DNA from: Neoarius graeffei
Taxonomy: Eukaryota > Chordata > Actinopteri > Siluriformes > Ariidae
NCBI RefSeq assembly: GCF_027579695.1
Contig: NC_083571.1
Span: forward strand, 37,598,443-37,662,442
Length of the DNA: 64,000 bases
Reading direction: 5' to 3'
The translations under genes and the position numbers were made by a program. The notes below the pieces were generated by a model that made no database searches, had not been told where the DNA came from, and saw only the letters and a program-made list of their open reading frames with translations. Shown piece by piece: positions 54,320 to 64,000 of the stretch. Positions within the stretch are counted from its first letter, which is position 1. Every line of letters starts with the position of its first letter.

Positions 54320-56908
54320 ATGGGGAGCCTGAGCGTTGGCGCAGTGAACACGCCGCTCGGCTGCTACCTCGTGCTCGTGCTGCAGCTGCTGACTCAGGTC
54401 CATTCAGCGCTGCGCTACCGGGTGGCTGAAGAAGGTCCGGCAGATGTGCGCATCGGCAACGTGGCCAGCGACCTCGGGCTCGCGACGTCCGGAATTGGCA
54501 CAGGAGATGTGACTTTTGCCCTGGAATCTGGAGCAGAGTACTTCAAGATAGACAACGTGACAGGTGAGCTGACCACCAGCACCCGGCGTATAGACCGCGA
54601 GAAGTTACCTCAGTGTGCCATGATCTTTGACGAGAACGAGTGCTTCTTGGACTTTGAAGTTTCCGTGATCGGGCCTCTCCAAAGCTGGGTGGATCTTTTC
54701 GAAGGCCGTGTCGTCGTGACCGACATCAACGATAACACGCCGTCGTTCCCGTCTCCGATGCTTACTCTGGCCGTCGAGGAAAACAGACCCATCGGAACGC
54801 TTTACCTTCTCCCGACAGCTACGGACCGCGACTTCGGACGCAACGGTATCGACCGCTACGAGCTCGTGCACCAGGATGCCATTTCCGGGTCGCGCCGACC
54901 CAATCCCAGCATGGCCACCGGAACTGAACGGAATGGTGGTGGTGAGAGGAGGCGTGTCCAGGAGGCTGGGCCTACACAAAATGGCCGGAGCAACAGTGTC
55001 TTTGAGTTGCAAGTTGCCGATACACCTGATGGACAGAAACAGCCACAGTTGATTGTTAAAGGCCCACTGGACCGAGAGACGCGCGATTCCTATGAGTTAA
55101 TTCTCAGAGTACGAGATGGTGGAAATCCACCACGTTCGTCTCAAGCGCTGCTTCGTATCTCCATCACCGATGTTAATGACAACAATCCACGCTTCGAAAG
55201 GACTGTTTATGAAGCTGAAATGGCAGAAAACACACCTCCAGGAACACCTGTACTTCAGGTGCGAGCTTCAGATCGTGATGTTGGTGTAAACGGACAGGTG
55301 GAATATGTTTTTGGTGCCGCAACAGAATCCGTACGCCGGTTACTTCGCCTCGACGAGGCCTCGGGTTGGCTCAGCGTTTTGCACCGTATCGACCGAGAGG
55401 AAGTTTCCCAACTTCGCTTTATAGTAACTGCAAAAGATCGAGGCCAGCCACCTCGAACGGACCGTGCCACAGTGATACTCAGTGTACGAGATGAAAATGA
55501 CAACGTTCCTGTTATTGATATCCGCAAAATCGGACGCATCCTTGTACGAGACGGCGCTGCTATGGTACCCGAGAATGTTCTAGTGGACACTCCTGTAGCT
55601 TTGGTCCAAGTTTCGGATCGTGATCAAGGAGAAAATGGTGCTGTGACTTGCACGGTGGTGGGGGACGTCCCATTTACGCTAAAACCTGCAGGAGAAAATG
55701 CGCTGGCTCCTCCTCCAGCTGGTGATGATGCCTTTGAACGAAACAAAAAGAAGTTCTTCCTTCACACTTCGGCGCTTTTGGACTATGAAACTACAAGGGA
55801 TTACATGGTCACGATTGTTGCGGTGGATTCTGGAAGTCCGAGTTTGTCCATTAACAGCACTTTGATGGTGCGAGTGGTGGATATAAATGATCACGCGCCA
55901 ACATTCGCTCAAAATCTAGTAGAAGTTCATTTTGCTGAAAACAACACACCAGGGGAGCGAGTGGTCACCATAGTTGCGTCCGATGCTGATAGCGGAAAAA
56001 ATGCAGAAATCGCATATTCCCTGGATCCATCTGTGAACGGTGCGTTTTACATAGACACAGATAATGGAGATATACGTGCGGCCGGAGTGTTAGATCGAGA
56101 ACAACGTGATAGATATGAGTTCCGTGTAATAGCAAGAGACAAGGGTAGTCCATCTTTACAAGGTTCTACAACAGTTGTCGTCCAGATAACGGATAGGAAT
56201 GACAATGCTCCAAAGTTCGTCCAGGACGTCTTCATGTTTTATGTCAAAGAGAACTTGCTTTCCAACAGCCCCGTGGGTATGTTGACTGTTACAGATGCAG
56301 ATGATGGGGAGAATGCGGAGTTGAGTTTGTTTGTGGAGGAAGATGATGATGATGAAGAGGAAAATGAAGCAGGAAGTAGAAAGCAGGAAACGTTAATCAA
56401 GACATTCTCTATTGAGAACAACACCGGAACCATCTTTTCTGCGTTGTCGTTTGACCGTGAGCGCCGCAGCACGTATAAATTTCGTGTTCGGGCCATAGAT
56501 GGAGGTGACCCGCCTCGATCTGCGACTGCCACAGTCTCTCTCTACGTAACGGATGAAAATGACAATGCTCCATCTGTCATTGCCCCGTCTAACGATTCGT
56601 ACACATTCCTCACCCCGTCCAGCAGCGCTCGGACTGTCGTGAGCACCATAAAGGCCTTGGACAGTGATGCTGGGTCCAACGCAGACCTACGCTATGCTCT
56701 GATTGGTGGAAACCCATTCCATCTGTTCGAGATCGGCCCAAGCAACGGTGTCATCACGCTGACGGAACCATTGGAGAGACGACACCGAGGACTTCACCGA
56801 CTGGTGGTACGAGTGAACGACAGTGGAGTTCCCTCACTGTGTGCCACGGCGCTCATCCACATCTTCGTCAACGAGAGTCTCACTAATGCCACCCTGGTGG
56901 ACGCTCAG
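54320..56908 (+). CDS. pcdh7: protocadherin-7, exon 1 (signal peptide and seven cadherin repeats)
   Basis: Delta-1 protocadherin, a calcium-dependent homophilic adhesion receptor of the plasma membrane, mainly neural. The exon encodes 863 residues and ends in phase 0 at CAG|GTATAA (donor at 56909). If unspliced, the frame stops one codon later. The start at 54320 has G at -3 and +4 and gives a signal peptide of about 30 residues. The mature N-terminus (RYRVAEEGPADVRIGNVASD) and VFELQVADTPDG are PCDH7-specific. Six inter-repeat calcium motifs are visible: DINDNTP (135), DVNDNNP (284), DENDNVP (391), DINDHAP (521), DRNDNAP (625) and DENDNAP (745), which delimit EC1-EC7. DRE-type sites are present in most repeats, and EC7 has LERRHRG instead. 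Oddities: a polar insert in EC2 (about 190-226) and an acidic insert in EC6 (about 673-690, EEDDDDEEENEAGSRKQE). Whether this is pcdh7a or pcdh7b cannot be decided here. Confidence 0.96.
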
Positions 56909-57161
56909 GTATAAACAAAACACCAGACACATACACACACACAATCCCCCCCTCAAAAAACAACAAACAAACAAACAAACAAACAAAAAAACAAAAACAA
57001 AACCCAGCCATAAATTTCTTAATCTGAACAGGACACTGCTTCAATCCCCCACTGGACCCTGCTCAGATCTGTACATGATCAGTGATTATTTGTATTGTAC
57101 TATCATTGTAGTGATGCTTTTCAATGTTGCAGAGTGAAAGGGGCGTGGTTTATGTGTCAAA

Positions 57162-57882
57162 AGGGGTGTTCACACGGCACATATTTGCATCGATGCTGCA
57201 CCGATGTATTTTGCTGCGATATATCTTACACCGGTGTAAATTTAGTGGAGCGTTCACACGTCACAAACCTGCTTACTAGAGAGAAGCGTATTAGCACCGG
57301 TGCAGCCCCACTTCCGTTCACACGGCAGTTTTTGCGACTGTGCTATACGATAGTAATAATGCGGAAATGAAATATGCGCATGCGTGAAAATGTACTTCCT
57401 TTTCCCGGTTGTCATGGCATCACCAAGTGCCGGGAAAACAACGTGGATGAAGACACCAGTGTTGCCAGATACTGCTGACGTTTTCCAGCCCAAAATATGT
57501 TCAAATTCGCCAAAATGCACTTAAAACTGCCCAATCTGGCAACACTGGAAGGCACGCAGTTCTGTTGTTGTTGATATTCGCCATTTTGGAAGCGCAAAAT
57601 ACCAGGATGCAAATTATGCAATGCCCGTATGTAATCAACTCTCCTCACGCGTAGCGAGTCTACCCCTGTAGCGTTCAGACGTCCCATTTTATATCGGTGC
57701 TGCCCCGCAAACTAGCATTTACTCCGGAGTAAATTTCCTCAACCACCTCCCGAGCAGGGTTAGATTTGCACCGGTTTAAGCAGCTTTCAGGGGCCACACT
57801 GGTATAACTTTGTACCGTGTGAACACTCTACTGGGGCAGCCCCGGTGCTACACCGGAGTAAAAGTTGCCGTGTGAACACCCT
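57162..57882. mobile_element. MITE family D (GTGTTCACACGGCA ends) in intron 1
   Basis: 721 bases with inverted ends AGGGGTGTTCACACGGCA and TGCCGTGTGAACACCCT, flanked by the 3-bp duplication AAA (57159-57161 and 57883-57885). Inner GCACCGGTGTAA / TACACCGGAGTAA blocks are also inverted. It contains the second 91-bp hAT-type mini-MITE (57457-57547). No transposase. Confidence 0.82.
57457..57547. mobile_element. 91-bp hAT-type mini-MITE, copy 2
   Basis: Ends CAGTGTTGCCAGAT and ATCTGGCAACACTG, flanked by GAAGACAC (57449-57456) and GAAGGCAC (57548-57555), an 8-bp duplication with one difference. The interior matches the copy at 21725-21816 in inverted orientation. Confidence 0.88.
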
Positions 57883-58326
57883 AAACTGCTCCTAAGAGAC
57901 CAATTGGATGCTAAAACTATTGAATTACTTAGACTAGACTTAAGTACTGTTTGGATGGGATTAGTTTTCCGGACACGCTTCATGGGCATAATGTTGGTAG
58001 CGTCTAAAACCTCCAGAAGTGTTGCTTCTCAAACTTATACCGTCTGAATAGGGCTTTAAACTGTAGTGTGCTAAATGTTTACTGTGATAAATGTAATATA
58101 TACTTGCAGGACAAAAAGTGTTGGGGTTGGTGTGTTGGGGTTGGTGTGTTGGGGTTGTGCTAGCCTAGCATGGTTGATGTTTTGTGAGGTTGCTTGTCCA
58201 GAAGGCCTTGTTTGCATTGTTTATGTTGGAATACCAGTGTAGCATCCATCCACACATTCATTCCAAAGTGTCAGTGTGATGTGTGGACTCGTCCGATGGA
58301 CTTGTCTAGACGCTTGCTAAGAGCAG

Positions 58327-58329
<3 letters not shown>

Positions 58330-58371
<42 letters not shown>
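58330..58371. repeat. (GT)n microsatellite in intron 1
   Basis: About 21 TG dinucleotides followed by a G-rich tract. Confidence 0.95.
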
Positions 58372-58373
<2 letters not shown>

Positions 58374-59188
58374 GGGAGGGGGGAGATGACTTTTTGGGGG
58401 TGTATTGAGAAGTAGCATGTACATATTTGCAATGTGATTTATTTGAGCTCAGAATGAGGGTCACTGCAGGTAAGATAGAGTCAAACAAAGGTCAAAGATA
58501 TAGCAAACACCAGAAGCACAAGTTCAGAACCACTGAGTTATGAGTTACAGAAAAGCTCCGTTCTTCTTGAGTAAAAGCAAACTTCAGAGACTAAATCTGG
58601 CCTTGGCTGATTGTGAACAGCCGTGTTAATAGAACACTGTGTAACTCTATGAGTTAAATAATGGAATGTCAATTAATAGTAATAAACATTTATGTGTGTG
58701 TTTGGGACAATGAATGCTGCACACGCAGGATAATGGGGCTTGTTCACTCTAAATAACAGACAGTAGGAGTCAATGATGAACCCGTGCTGAATCTGAATCA
58801 AGTACGGACACATTCACCGGAGGGTCTGTGTGTGTGTGTGCGTGTGCGTGTGCAGGACAGAACACAGAGGTGCATTGTGGTCCATAACAGGAAGCTATTG
58901 AACAACGTGGCACTTCACTTCTGGCAGCCGACGTAACGGCGTGTCACACTGTAAAACTATAAAACTGCAAAATGTCTAATGTTCATAAATATTCATGACT
59001 CAAATTGCTGTAGACCCGCACTGACACTTGCGCGCACAAACACACACACGTAATGTATGACTGAATTTCATCGCCTTGACTTAGTAATTGAAAAATCTGA
59101 ACATTACAGTAGTGCATGTAACTAACAGGGCCGTAAAATGTGGATGCAATTCTATTAGAGTGCACACACCATTTTATCACATACACTT

Positions 59189-59226
<38 letters not shown>

Positions 59227-59273
59227 ATTACCTCTCGCCCTGATGGTCTCTCACTCTGGCTCCTCCCCTTCAG

Positions 59274-59931
59274 GTGGCACGCAGTTTGGGGGTCCCCCTG
59301 TCCTTGGACATTGCAGGCGACCCTGATAATGAGCGGATTCTGGGTAAGCAGCGTCTCAGTGTGGCGATTGGCGTGCTGTCTGGTGCGGCTGCTGTGGTTC
59401 TCATCATCCTGCTGGTTTTGACGGCGCGCCAGTGCGGTGCACTTGGGAAGAATGGCTATGAGGCGGGAAAGAAAGAACCGGAGGAGGACTTCTTCACGCC
59501 CCGTCCACCCTCCCAGCCGCCGCCTGAGAAAAAAAAAACGTCGCGACGCAGAGAAACGTGACGTCCGGTCCAAATCTGAGCGATCGCTGTATGCCGGAAT
59601 CGTCACAGTGAACAGCTGCAGACGTACCGATGAGGAAGAAGAAGAGGAAGAAGAAGTAGAGGAGGAACAGGAAGTAAGTCAGCGCATCGGAGCTAGGCGT
59701 CACCGCTCCAGTCCTGACCTGGCTCGTCATTACAAATCGAGCTCTCCATTACCTGCCGTCCATCTGCAGCCCAACTCGCCGCCGGTGGAGGGGAAGAAGC
59801 ACCAGGCCGTGCAGGAACTTCCTCCCACAAACACCTTCACCGGGAATGGGAACGGGAACGCTGACGCCATGTCGCTCAGCTCTGACCATTGCTCTGACTA
59901 CAGTTGCCACAACAACAAATACAGCAAACAG
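59274..59931 (+). CDS. pcdh7: protocadherin-7, exon 2 (stalk, transmembrane helix, cytoplasmic CM1/CM2), frame broken by one base
   Basis: Starts in phase 0 after CTTCAG with [20 protein letters not shown] (membrane-proximal stalk). A transmembrane helix follows (about [20 protein letters not shown]), then [17 protein letters not shown], a PCDH7-type juxtamembrane segment. After PPPEKKK the frame is lost in a run of ten A's (59529-59538) and would stop at 59559-59561. Reading one base fewer, the PCDH7 tail resumes: [15 protein letters not shown], a glutamate run, [16 protein letters not shown] (CM1-like), [15 protein letters not shown] (CM2-like), [18 protein letters not shown], then donor CAG|GTGAGA at 59932. 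Both splice boundaries are phase 0 but the exon is 658 nt (3n+1), confirming one excess base. Later exons with the CM3 motif lie beyond the window. Confidence 0.92.
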
Positions 59932-60033
59932 GTGAGATGCCACCATTCATTTCCATAGCAACACACCCGGGTTTATCAGCTTTATATTAATGTACTGTAT
60001 TTACACCTGAGTGAATGAAGTGCTGAGTCTGGG

Positions 60034-60035
60034 TT

Positions 60036-60091
<56 letters not shown>

Positions 60092-60093
60092 TT
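60034..60093. repeat. (CTTT)n microsatellite
   Basis: About 14 tandem CTTT units in intron 2. Confidence 0.96.
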
Positions 60094-60469
60094 TCACCCC
60101 CCCATCCCTCTCAGCTCAGTATGTCCCTCAGGAAAAGCTCCTCTTTTTGTTTTGTGTAATTATTGATTTTAAAGCAGCTGTTGTGTTGATGGATGGTGTT
60201 GATGGATCTGCTGATTCCTGTCTTCTCAACTCATCATCTTGTTTCCCCAGGCGACTTTCATCTCATTTGCGGTGGTAGTTTTAAGACAGCCCTGTTTTTT
60301 TTTTTTTTACATGTGTTTCAGTTTGTTCACTGTTTGGGGGTTTTGTGGAACAGCTGCAGTCTGGGCTGAGATGAATATTCAGTGCACTCAGGACTGTCAT
60401 GTAAATGAATATCGGTAACTTCCTGTTGAGTAGTGCTGTCTGGGCTCATAGACTCGCTCAGGACACTGA

Positions 60470-61169
60470 GGCCAAGTTTACATTAGACCGTATTTGTCTC
60501 ATTTTCTTCGCGGATGCACTGTCCGTTTACATTAAACCGCCTGGAAACGCCGGGAAACGGGAATCTGCCAGGGTCCACGTATTCAATCCAGATCGTGTCA
60601 GCTCCGGTGCTGTGTAAACATTGAGAATACGCGGATATGCTGTGCTGAGCTCTAGCTGGCGTCTCATTGGACAACGTCACTGTGACATCCACCTTCCTGA
60701 TTCGCTGGCGTTGGTCATGTGACGTGACTGCTGAAAAACGGCGCGGACTTCCGCCTTGTATAACCTTTCATTAAAGAGTATAAAAGTATGAAAATACTGC
60801 AAATACTGATGCAAATACTGCCCATTGTGTAGTTATGATTGTCTTTAGGCTTGCCATCCTTCCACTTGCAAGTGGTAAGTGATATGCGCTGGGATCACAC
60901 ACACAGCGGCTCAGTCCCGAATCACTGCTTGTGCACTTCACTCGCGTGCTCTGTGAGCTGCGCAAGGCCAGAGTACGCACCCTCCAGAGGGCACTCGCTG
61001 TTCAGGGCGGAGTGATTTGGAGCGCAGGATGCCTGCGGAGCCGAGTGTATCCGTGTATTGGCGTTGCTGTGTGCACGCGAATCGTGTATTGGTGTTGCTG
61101 TGCGTACACTAATCGTTTTAAAAACGTTAATCTGATGATCCGCTGATACGGTCTAATGTAAACATGGGC
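60470..61169. mobile_element. MITE family A, copy 2, in pcdh7 intron 2
   Basis: 700 bases with ends GGCCAAGTTTACATTAGACC and GGTCTAATGTAAACATGGGC, flanked by the 3-bp duplication TGA (60467-60469 and 61170-61172). The interior matches the copy at 42902-43592 in inverted order (TTTTCTTCGCGGATGCACTG near the left, TTAATCTGATGATCCGCTGA near the right). Confidence 0.88.
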
Positions 61170-61554
61170 TGAGAGACGCTGAGGAAGCAGGTGATCAGGT
61201 CAGGGAATGCTACACACACTGGACATGGACATGGACATGGGACCTTCACACCTCAGCGTAGAGCTAATCGTAATACAAATTACACTCAGCCAAGACTTAA
61301 CTTTCAAGACTTTGATGTTTGCACTCATCAGGTGAACAGTATTATGGGATTATTCTCTGCAGCAGGGACATGTGTGAGCTTCACTTCTTTAAACCTGTCT
61401 AAAATAACAGAGCTGAGAAGGTGTAGGGAACGGTCCTCATGGGACAAACTGATATGTGTTAATGTACGACTACAACCTCACACAGACACATATTTATACA
61501 TTTGCACATATTTCATTTCTGAATCAATCATGATAGTAATTTTTAAAAAAAAAT

Positions 61555-62225
61555 TAGACTTTACAATACTTCACTACAGTATACTGTACTACACAATACT
61601 ATAATGCACAGTATAATGTGGTATGGTGTAATATAGTTTAATGCAATTTATTATACTATATTACACAATACTACAGTACAATAGTATGAAACTATGTTAT
61701 ACTATACCACACAACACTAATATACTACACTATGCTATATTGTGCTATGCTACACTATACTATATTGCACTACACAGCACCATACTGTACGGTACTATAT
61801 TATACTATACTATAATACATTAAACTACATTACACACTGCACTACATTACTTTCTACTATATTGCACTATACCACACTATACTATACTACCCTATACTAT
61901 ACTGCACTATACTATGCTACACTATATTATGCTATTCTGTACTATACTATGCTGCAGTACACTGTAGCATAATGTACTACACTGTGCTATACTAGACTGT
62001 ACCACACTACACTACACCATAATATACTACACCTCACTTTAGAACACTTTACTGCATCATACTACACTACACTACACCACACCACATTACATTATACCAC
62101 ACTATACTATACTATGCAATGCTATACTATAATACACTATACTATACTGCAGTACAGTATACTGTATTAACTATTTTACACTATACTACACTATAATACA
62201 TTCAACTACATTACACTATGCTGCT
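61555..62225. repeat. ACTAT/ACTAC pentanucleotide satellite
   Basis: About 670 bases of degenerate 5-bp units (CTATA, CTACA, CTGTA, CACTA) with occasional TTA and GCA variants. Tyr/Leu/Ile-rich ORFs over it are artefacts. Confidence 0.9.
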
Positions 62226-62237
62226 ACACCACATAGT

Positions 62238-62594
62238 CTCATCTCATCTCATTATCTCTAGCCGCTTTATCCTGTTCTACATGGTTGCAGGCAAGCTGGA
62301 GCCTATCCCAGCTGACTACGGGCGAAAGGCGGGGCACACCCTGGACAAGTCGCCAGGTCATCACAGGGCTGACACATAGACACAGACGACTATTCACACT
62401 CACGGCCAATTTAGAGTCACCAGTTAACCTAACCTACATGTCTTTGGACTGTGGGGGAAACCGGAGCACCTGGAGGAAACCCACGCGGAGAACATGCAAA
62501 CTCCGCACAGAAAGGCCCTCACCGGCCACGGGGCTCGAACCCGGACCCTCTTGCTGTGAGGTGACAGCGCTAACCACTACACTACTGTGCCGCC
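62238..62594 (-). mobile_element. tRNA-headed SINE, (GAGAT)n-tail subfamily, in intron 2
   Basis: Reverse copy with a 12-bp duplication ACACCACATAGT (62226-62237 and 62595-62606). It has small deletions in the centre (CACACTCACGGCC; CGCGGAGAACATGC). Confidence 0.93.
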
Positions 62595-62689
62595 ACACCA
62601 CATAGTGATTTAGTGATTTGATATCATTATTATGATATTTTAATTTCCTGATACATTTCCTAAGTATCGTGGTCATTTTCAGCTATTAA

Positions 62690-62820
62690 AATCCATCCAT
62701 CCATTATCTGTAGCTGCTTATCCTGTACAGGGTCTCAGGCAAGTTGGAGCCTATCCCAGCTGACTATGGGCGAGAGGTGGGGTACACTCTGGACAAGTCG
62801 CCAGGCCATTGCAGAGCTGT
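62690..62820 (-). mobile_element. SINE 3'-tail fragment, (GGAT)n subfamily
   Basis: Reverse-oriented tail only: CCATCCATCCATTATCTGTA, GCAAGTTGGAGCCTATCCCA, GGACAAGTCGCCAGGCCATT, then it stops at GCAGAGCTG without the centre or head. This is a 5'-truncated insertion, as expected from incomplete reverse transcription. Confidence 0.82.
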
Positions 62821-62824
62821 TAAC

Positions 62825-64000
62825 ATTTCTTGTTAAAAACATTAATTAGTTTTACATTTGGAATAAAATATGATGCCTGAAGGTACAGTTTATCAAATTG
62901 TTCCACTTCAACATTGCTTTTTTTTTAAAACCTGGACAATCTTAAACTTTCATGACGCCACACTTTTTCTTTATTTTCACTGCAGTTCCTGAGTAATGTG
63001 CTGTAAGATGAGTCAGGAAATAATTAAGTGGACTTTTAAGTGGTGAACTTGGGGTCATACTGGGCGAGATGTGTACAGAAAGTCTGTTTGGATTGGAAGT
63101 TGGGGTCAGAGGTCAGAGATTAGCCTCGGTGCTGTAGCAGCTAAGCGGTGCTTGGATTTTTCGACAAAAGTGCTTTAACCTCTGATCCACCTCATACGCT
63201 CAAGAATGTCAGGAATATTTCCACAATACAGCCATGTCCATATCTGCTTCTGTTTTCACTTTATAAAACACAACATAGAACGAGTCATAAAGTTTTATTA
63301 CAGCAGCGTGAAAATATTACATTGCGTTATATTAAATTACAGTGAAGTATTAGATTACAGTCCAATCGAGTGTAACCACAGCAACAGTAAACGTCTGATT
63401 CTTTTATACATTTACTTTAGTGTATATACAGTATATCATATATCCTGATTATGGAGCTCGCCACAGAGCTGCACTGTACACAATACTGTATCACAATCAT
63501 GAGCATCAGCCGCACTTTTAAAACAGTGACCCACTTCATCACTGACACGAGGAATTAATTTTTATCTCATTGTTTTAAATAAAAGTCACCAAACATGAAA
63601 GCAGATTCACACATGTATGTTTATGTTTGCTTCGAGGTGAACTTTAACCTAGTCAGTAGAAAATAAGATGATGTCACTCTTTATTTGGTAAAAAATGGAG
63701 GAGCTGCTAATTTTTTAGTCGCATCACTCCAGAGTTTAGTGTTGCCGTGATCTTCCTGTTGCTTGTTGCACACCTGAATAAAAACATTCGGCGTGTTTTT
63801 CATTAACACACATGAAGATTCTGTTTTGTTTTGTTTTTTCTCTCTGCTGCTACGATTTTCTCTGTAAATGCTACATAAATACATTCCTTATTGCATGGAA
63901 AAACTTTTGCAAAAATAAAAATTAAGATATACACAGTGTATTGAGGTACAGTAAAATTAAAATATTAATATATAACAATAACATTCTCTTTACACCTCTA
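62825..64000. other. AT-rich intronic sequence, no further feature seen
   Basis: Presumed intron 2 of pcdh7. Small ORFs on both strands show no similarity I recognise. Confidence 0.5.

Larger units (their letters stand above)
56909..59273 (+). other. pcdh7: pcdh7 intron 1
   Basis: 2365-bp intron with donor CAG|GTATAA and acceptor CTCCCCTTCAG|GTG, preceded by a (TC)n-rich polypyrimidine region (59189-59226). It contains an (AAAC)n stretch (56963-57002), a 721-bp MITE (57162-57882) and a (GT)n tract (58330-58371). No other coding segment seen. Confidence 0.88.
59932..64000 (+). other. pcdh7: pcdh7 intron 2 (start)
   Basis: Begins GTGAGATGCC and runs off the window. If retained, the frame adds VRCHHSFP and stops at 59956-59958, a possible short-tail isoform end. 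Contents: (CTTT)n (60034-60093), MITE family A copy 2 (60470-61169), a pentanucleotide satellite (61555-62225), a SINE (62238-62594) and a SINE 3' fragment (about 62690-62820). From 62825 to 64000 I see AT-rich sequence and no further exon. Confidence 0.8.

Noticed and set aside
54605..56532. Antisense open frames over pcdh7 exon 1
   Set aside because: Shadow frames of a conserved coding exon. No independent support.
61641..61972. Tyr/Leu-rich ORFs in intron 2
   Set aside because: Translation of the pentanucleotide satellite.

Overview
This window is vertebrate genomic DNA, almost certainly from a teleost fish. Three things point to that: dense (CA)n/(GT)n microsatellites, many copies of a tRNA-headed SINE of the kind common in otophysan fishes (zebrafish/catfish-type genomes), and decayed Tc1, hAT and Kolobok-like DNA transposons. 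A siluriform (catfish-like) source is plausible, but I cannot prove it from sequence alone.

Only one host protein-coding gene is well supported. It is the 5' part of a protocadherin-7 gene (pcdh7, delta-1 non-clustered protocadherin) on the + strand. A CpG- and GAGA-rich leader (about 53.26-54.32 kb) precedes a single large exon (54320-56908) that encodes the signal peptide and seven cadherin repeats. After a 2.4-kb intron, a second exon (59274-59931) encodes the membrane-proximal stalk, the transmembrane helix and the CM1/CM2-like cytoplasmic segments. Intron 2 runs off the right edge, so the 3' exons are outside the window. Exon 2 carries a one-base excess in a run of ten A's that breaks the frame. 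This is either an assembly/sequencing indel or a real lesion.

Everything from 1 to about 53.2 kb is gene-poor and repeat-rich. From left to right: an AG/AC minisatellite (1-405); a THAP-bearing terminal-inverted-repeat element (1.3-2.2 kb); a minisatellite with CArg-box cores (2.26-2.63 kb); SINEs and MITEs (3.5-9.1 kb); a nested DNA transposon (9.6-11.3 kb); microsatellite and minisatellite blocks (11.8-14.3 kb); a composite SINE split by a MITE (14.4-15.5 kb); Tc1/hAT/foldback debris (16.7-23.1 kb); a 6.8-kb CTGACT-type minisatellite (23.26-30.1 kb) split by a hAT element that itself contains a SINE and a MITE; more SINEs; a Kolobok-like element split by an almost intact Tc1 (37.65-39.94 kb); further SINEs, two of them split by MITEs (41.7-49.9 kb); and a 2.7-kb satellite made by tandem amplification of a SINE 3' tail plus its own insertion-site flank (50.55-53.22 kb), directly upstream of pcdh7.

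The most interesting structures are transposon-level. Several ~530-700 bp MITE families with 3-bp target duplications share a target pattern, and three of the insertions lie at the same position of the host SINE. The SINE-derived satellite next to the pcdh7 promoter is also notable. I found no operon-like, CRISPR-like or otherwise new multi-gene system in this window.
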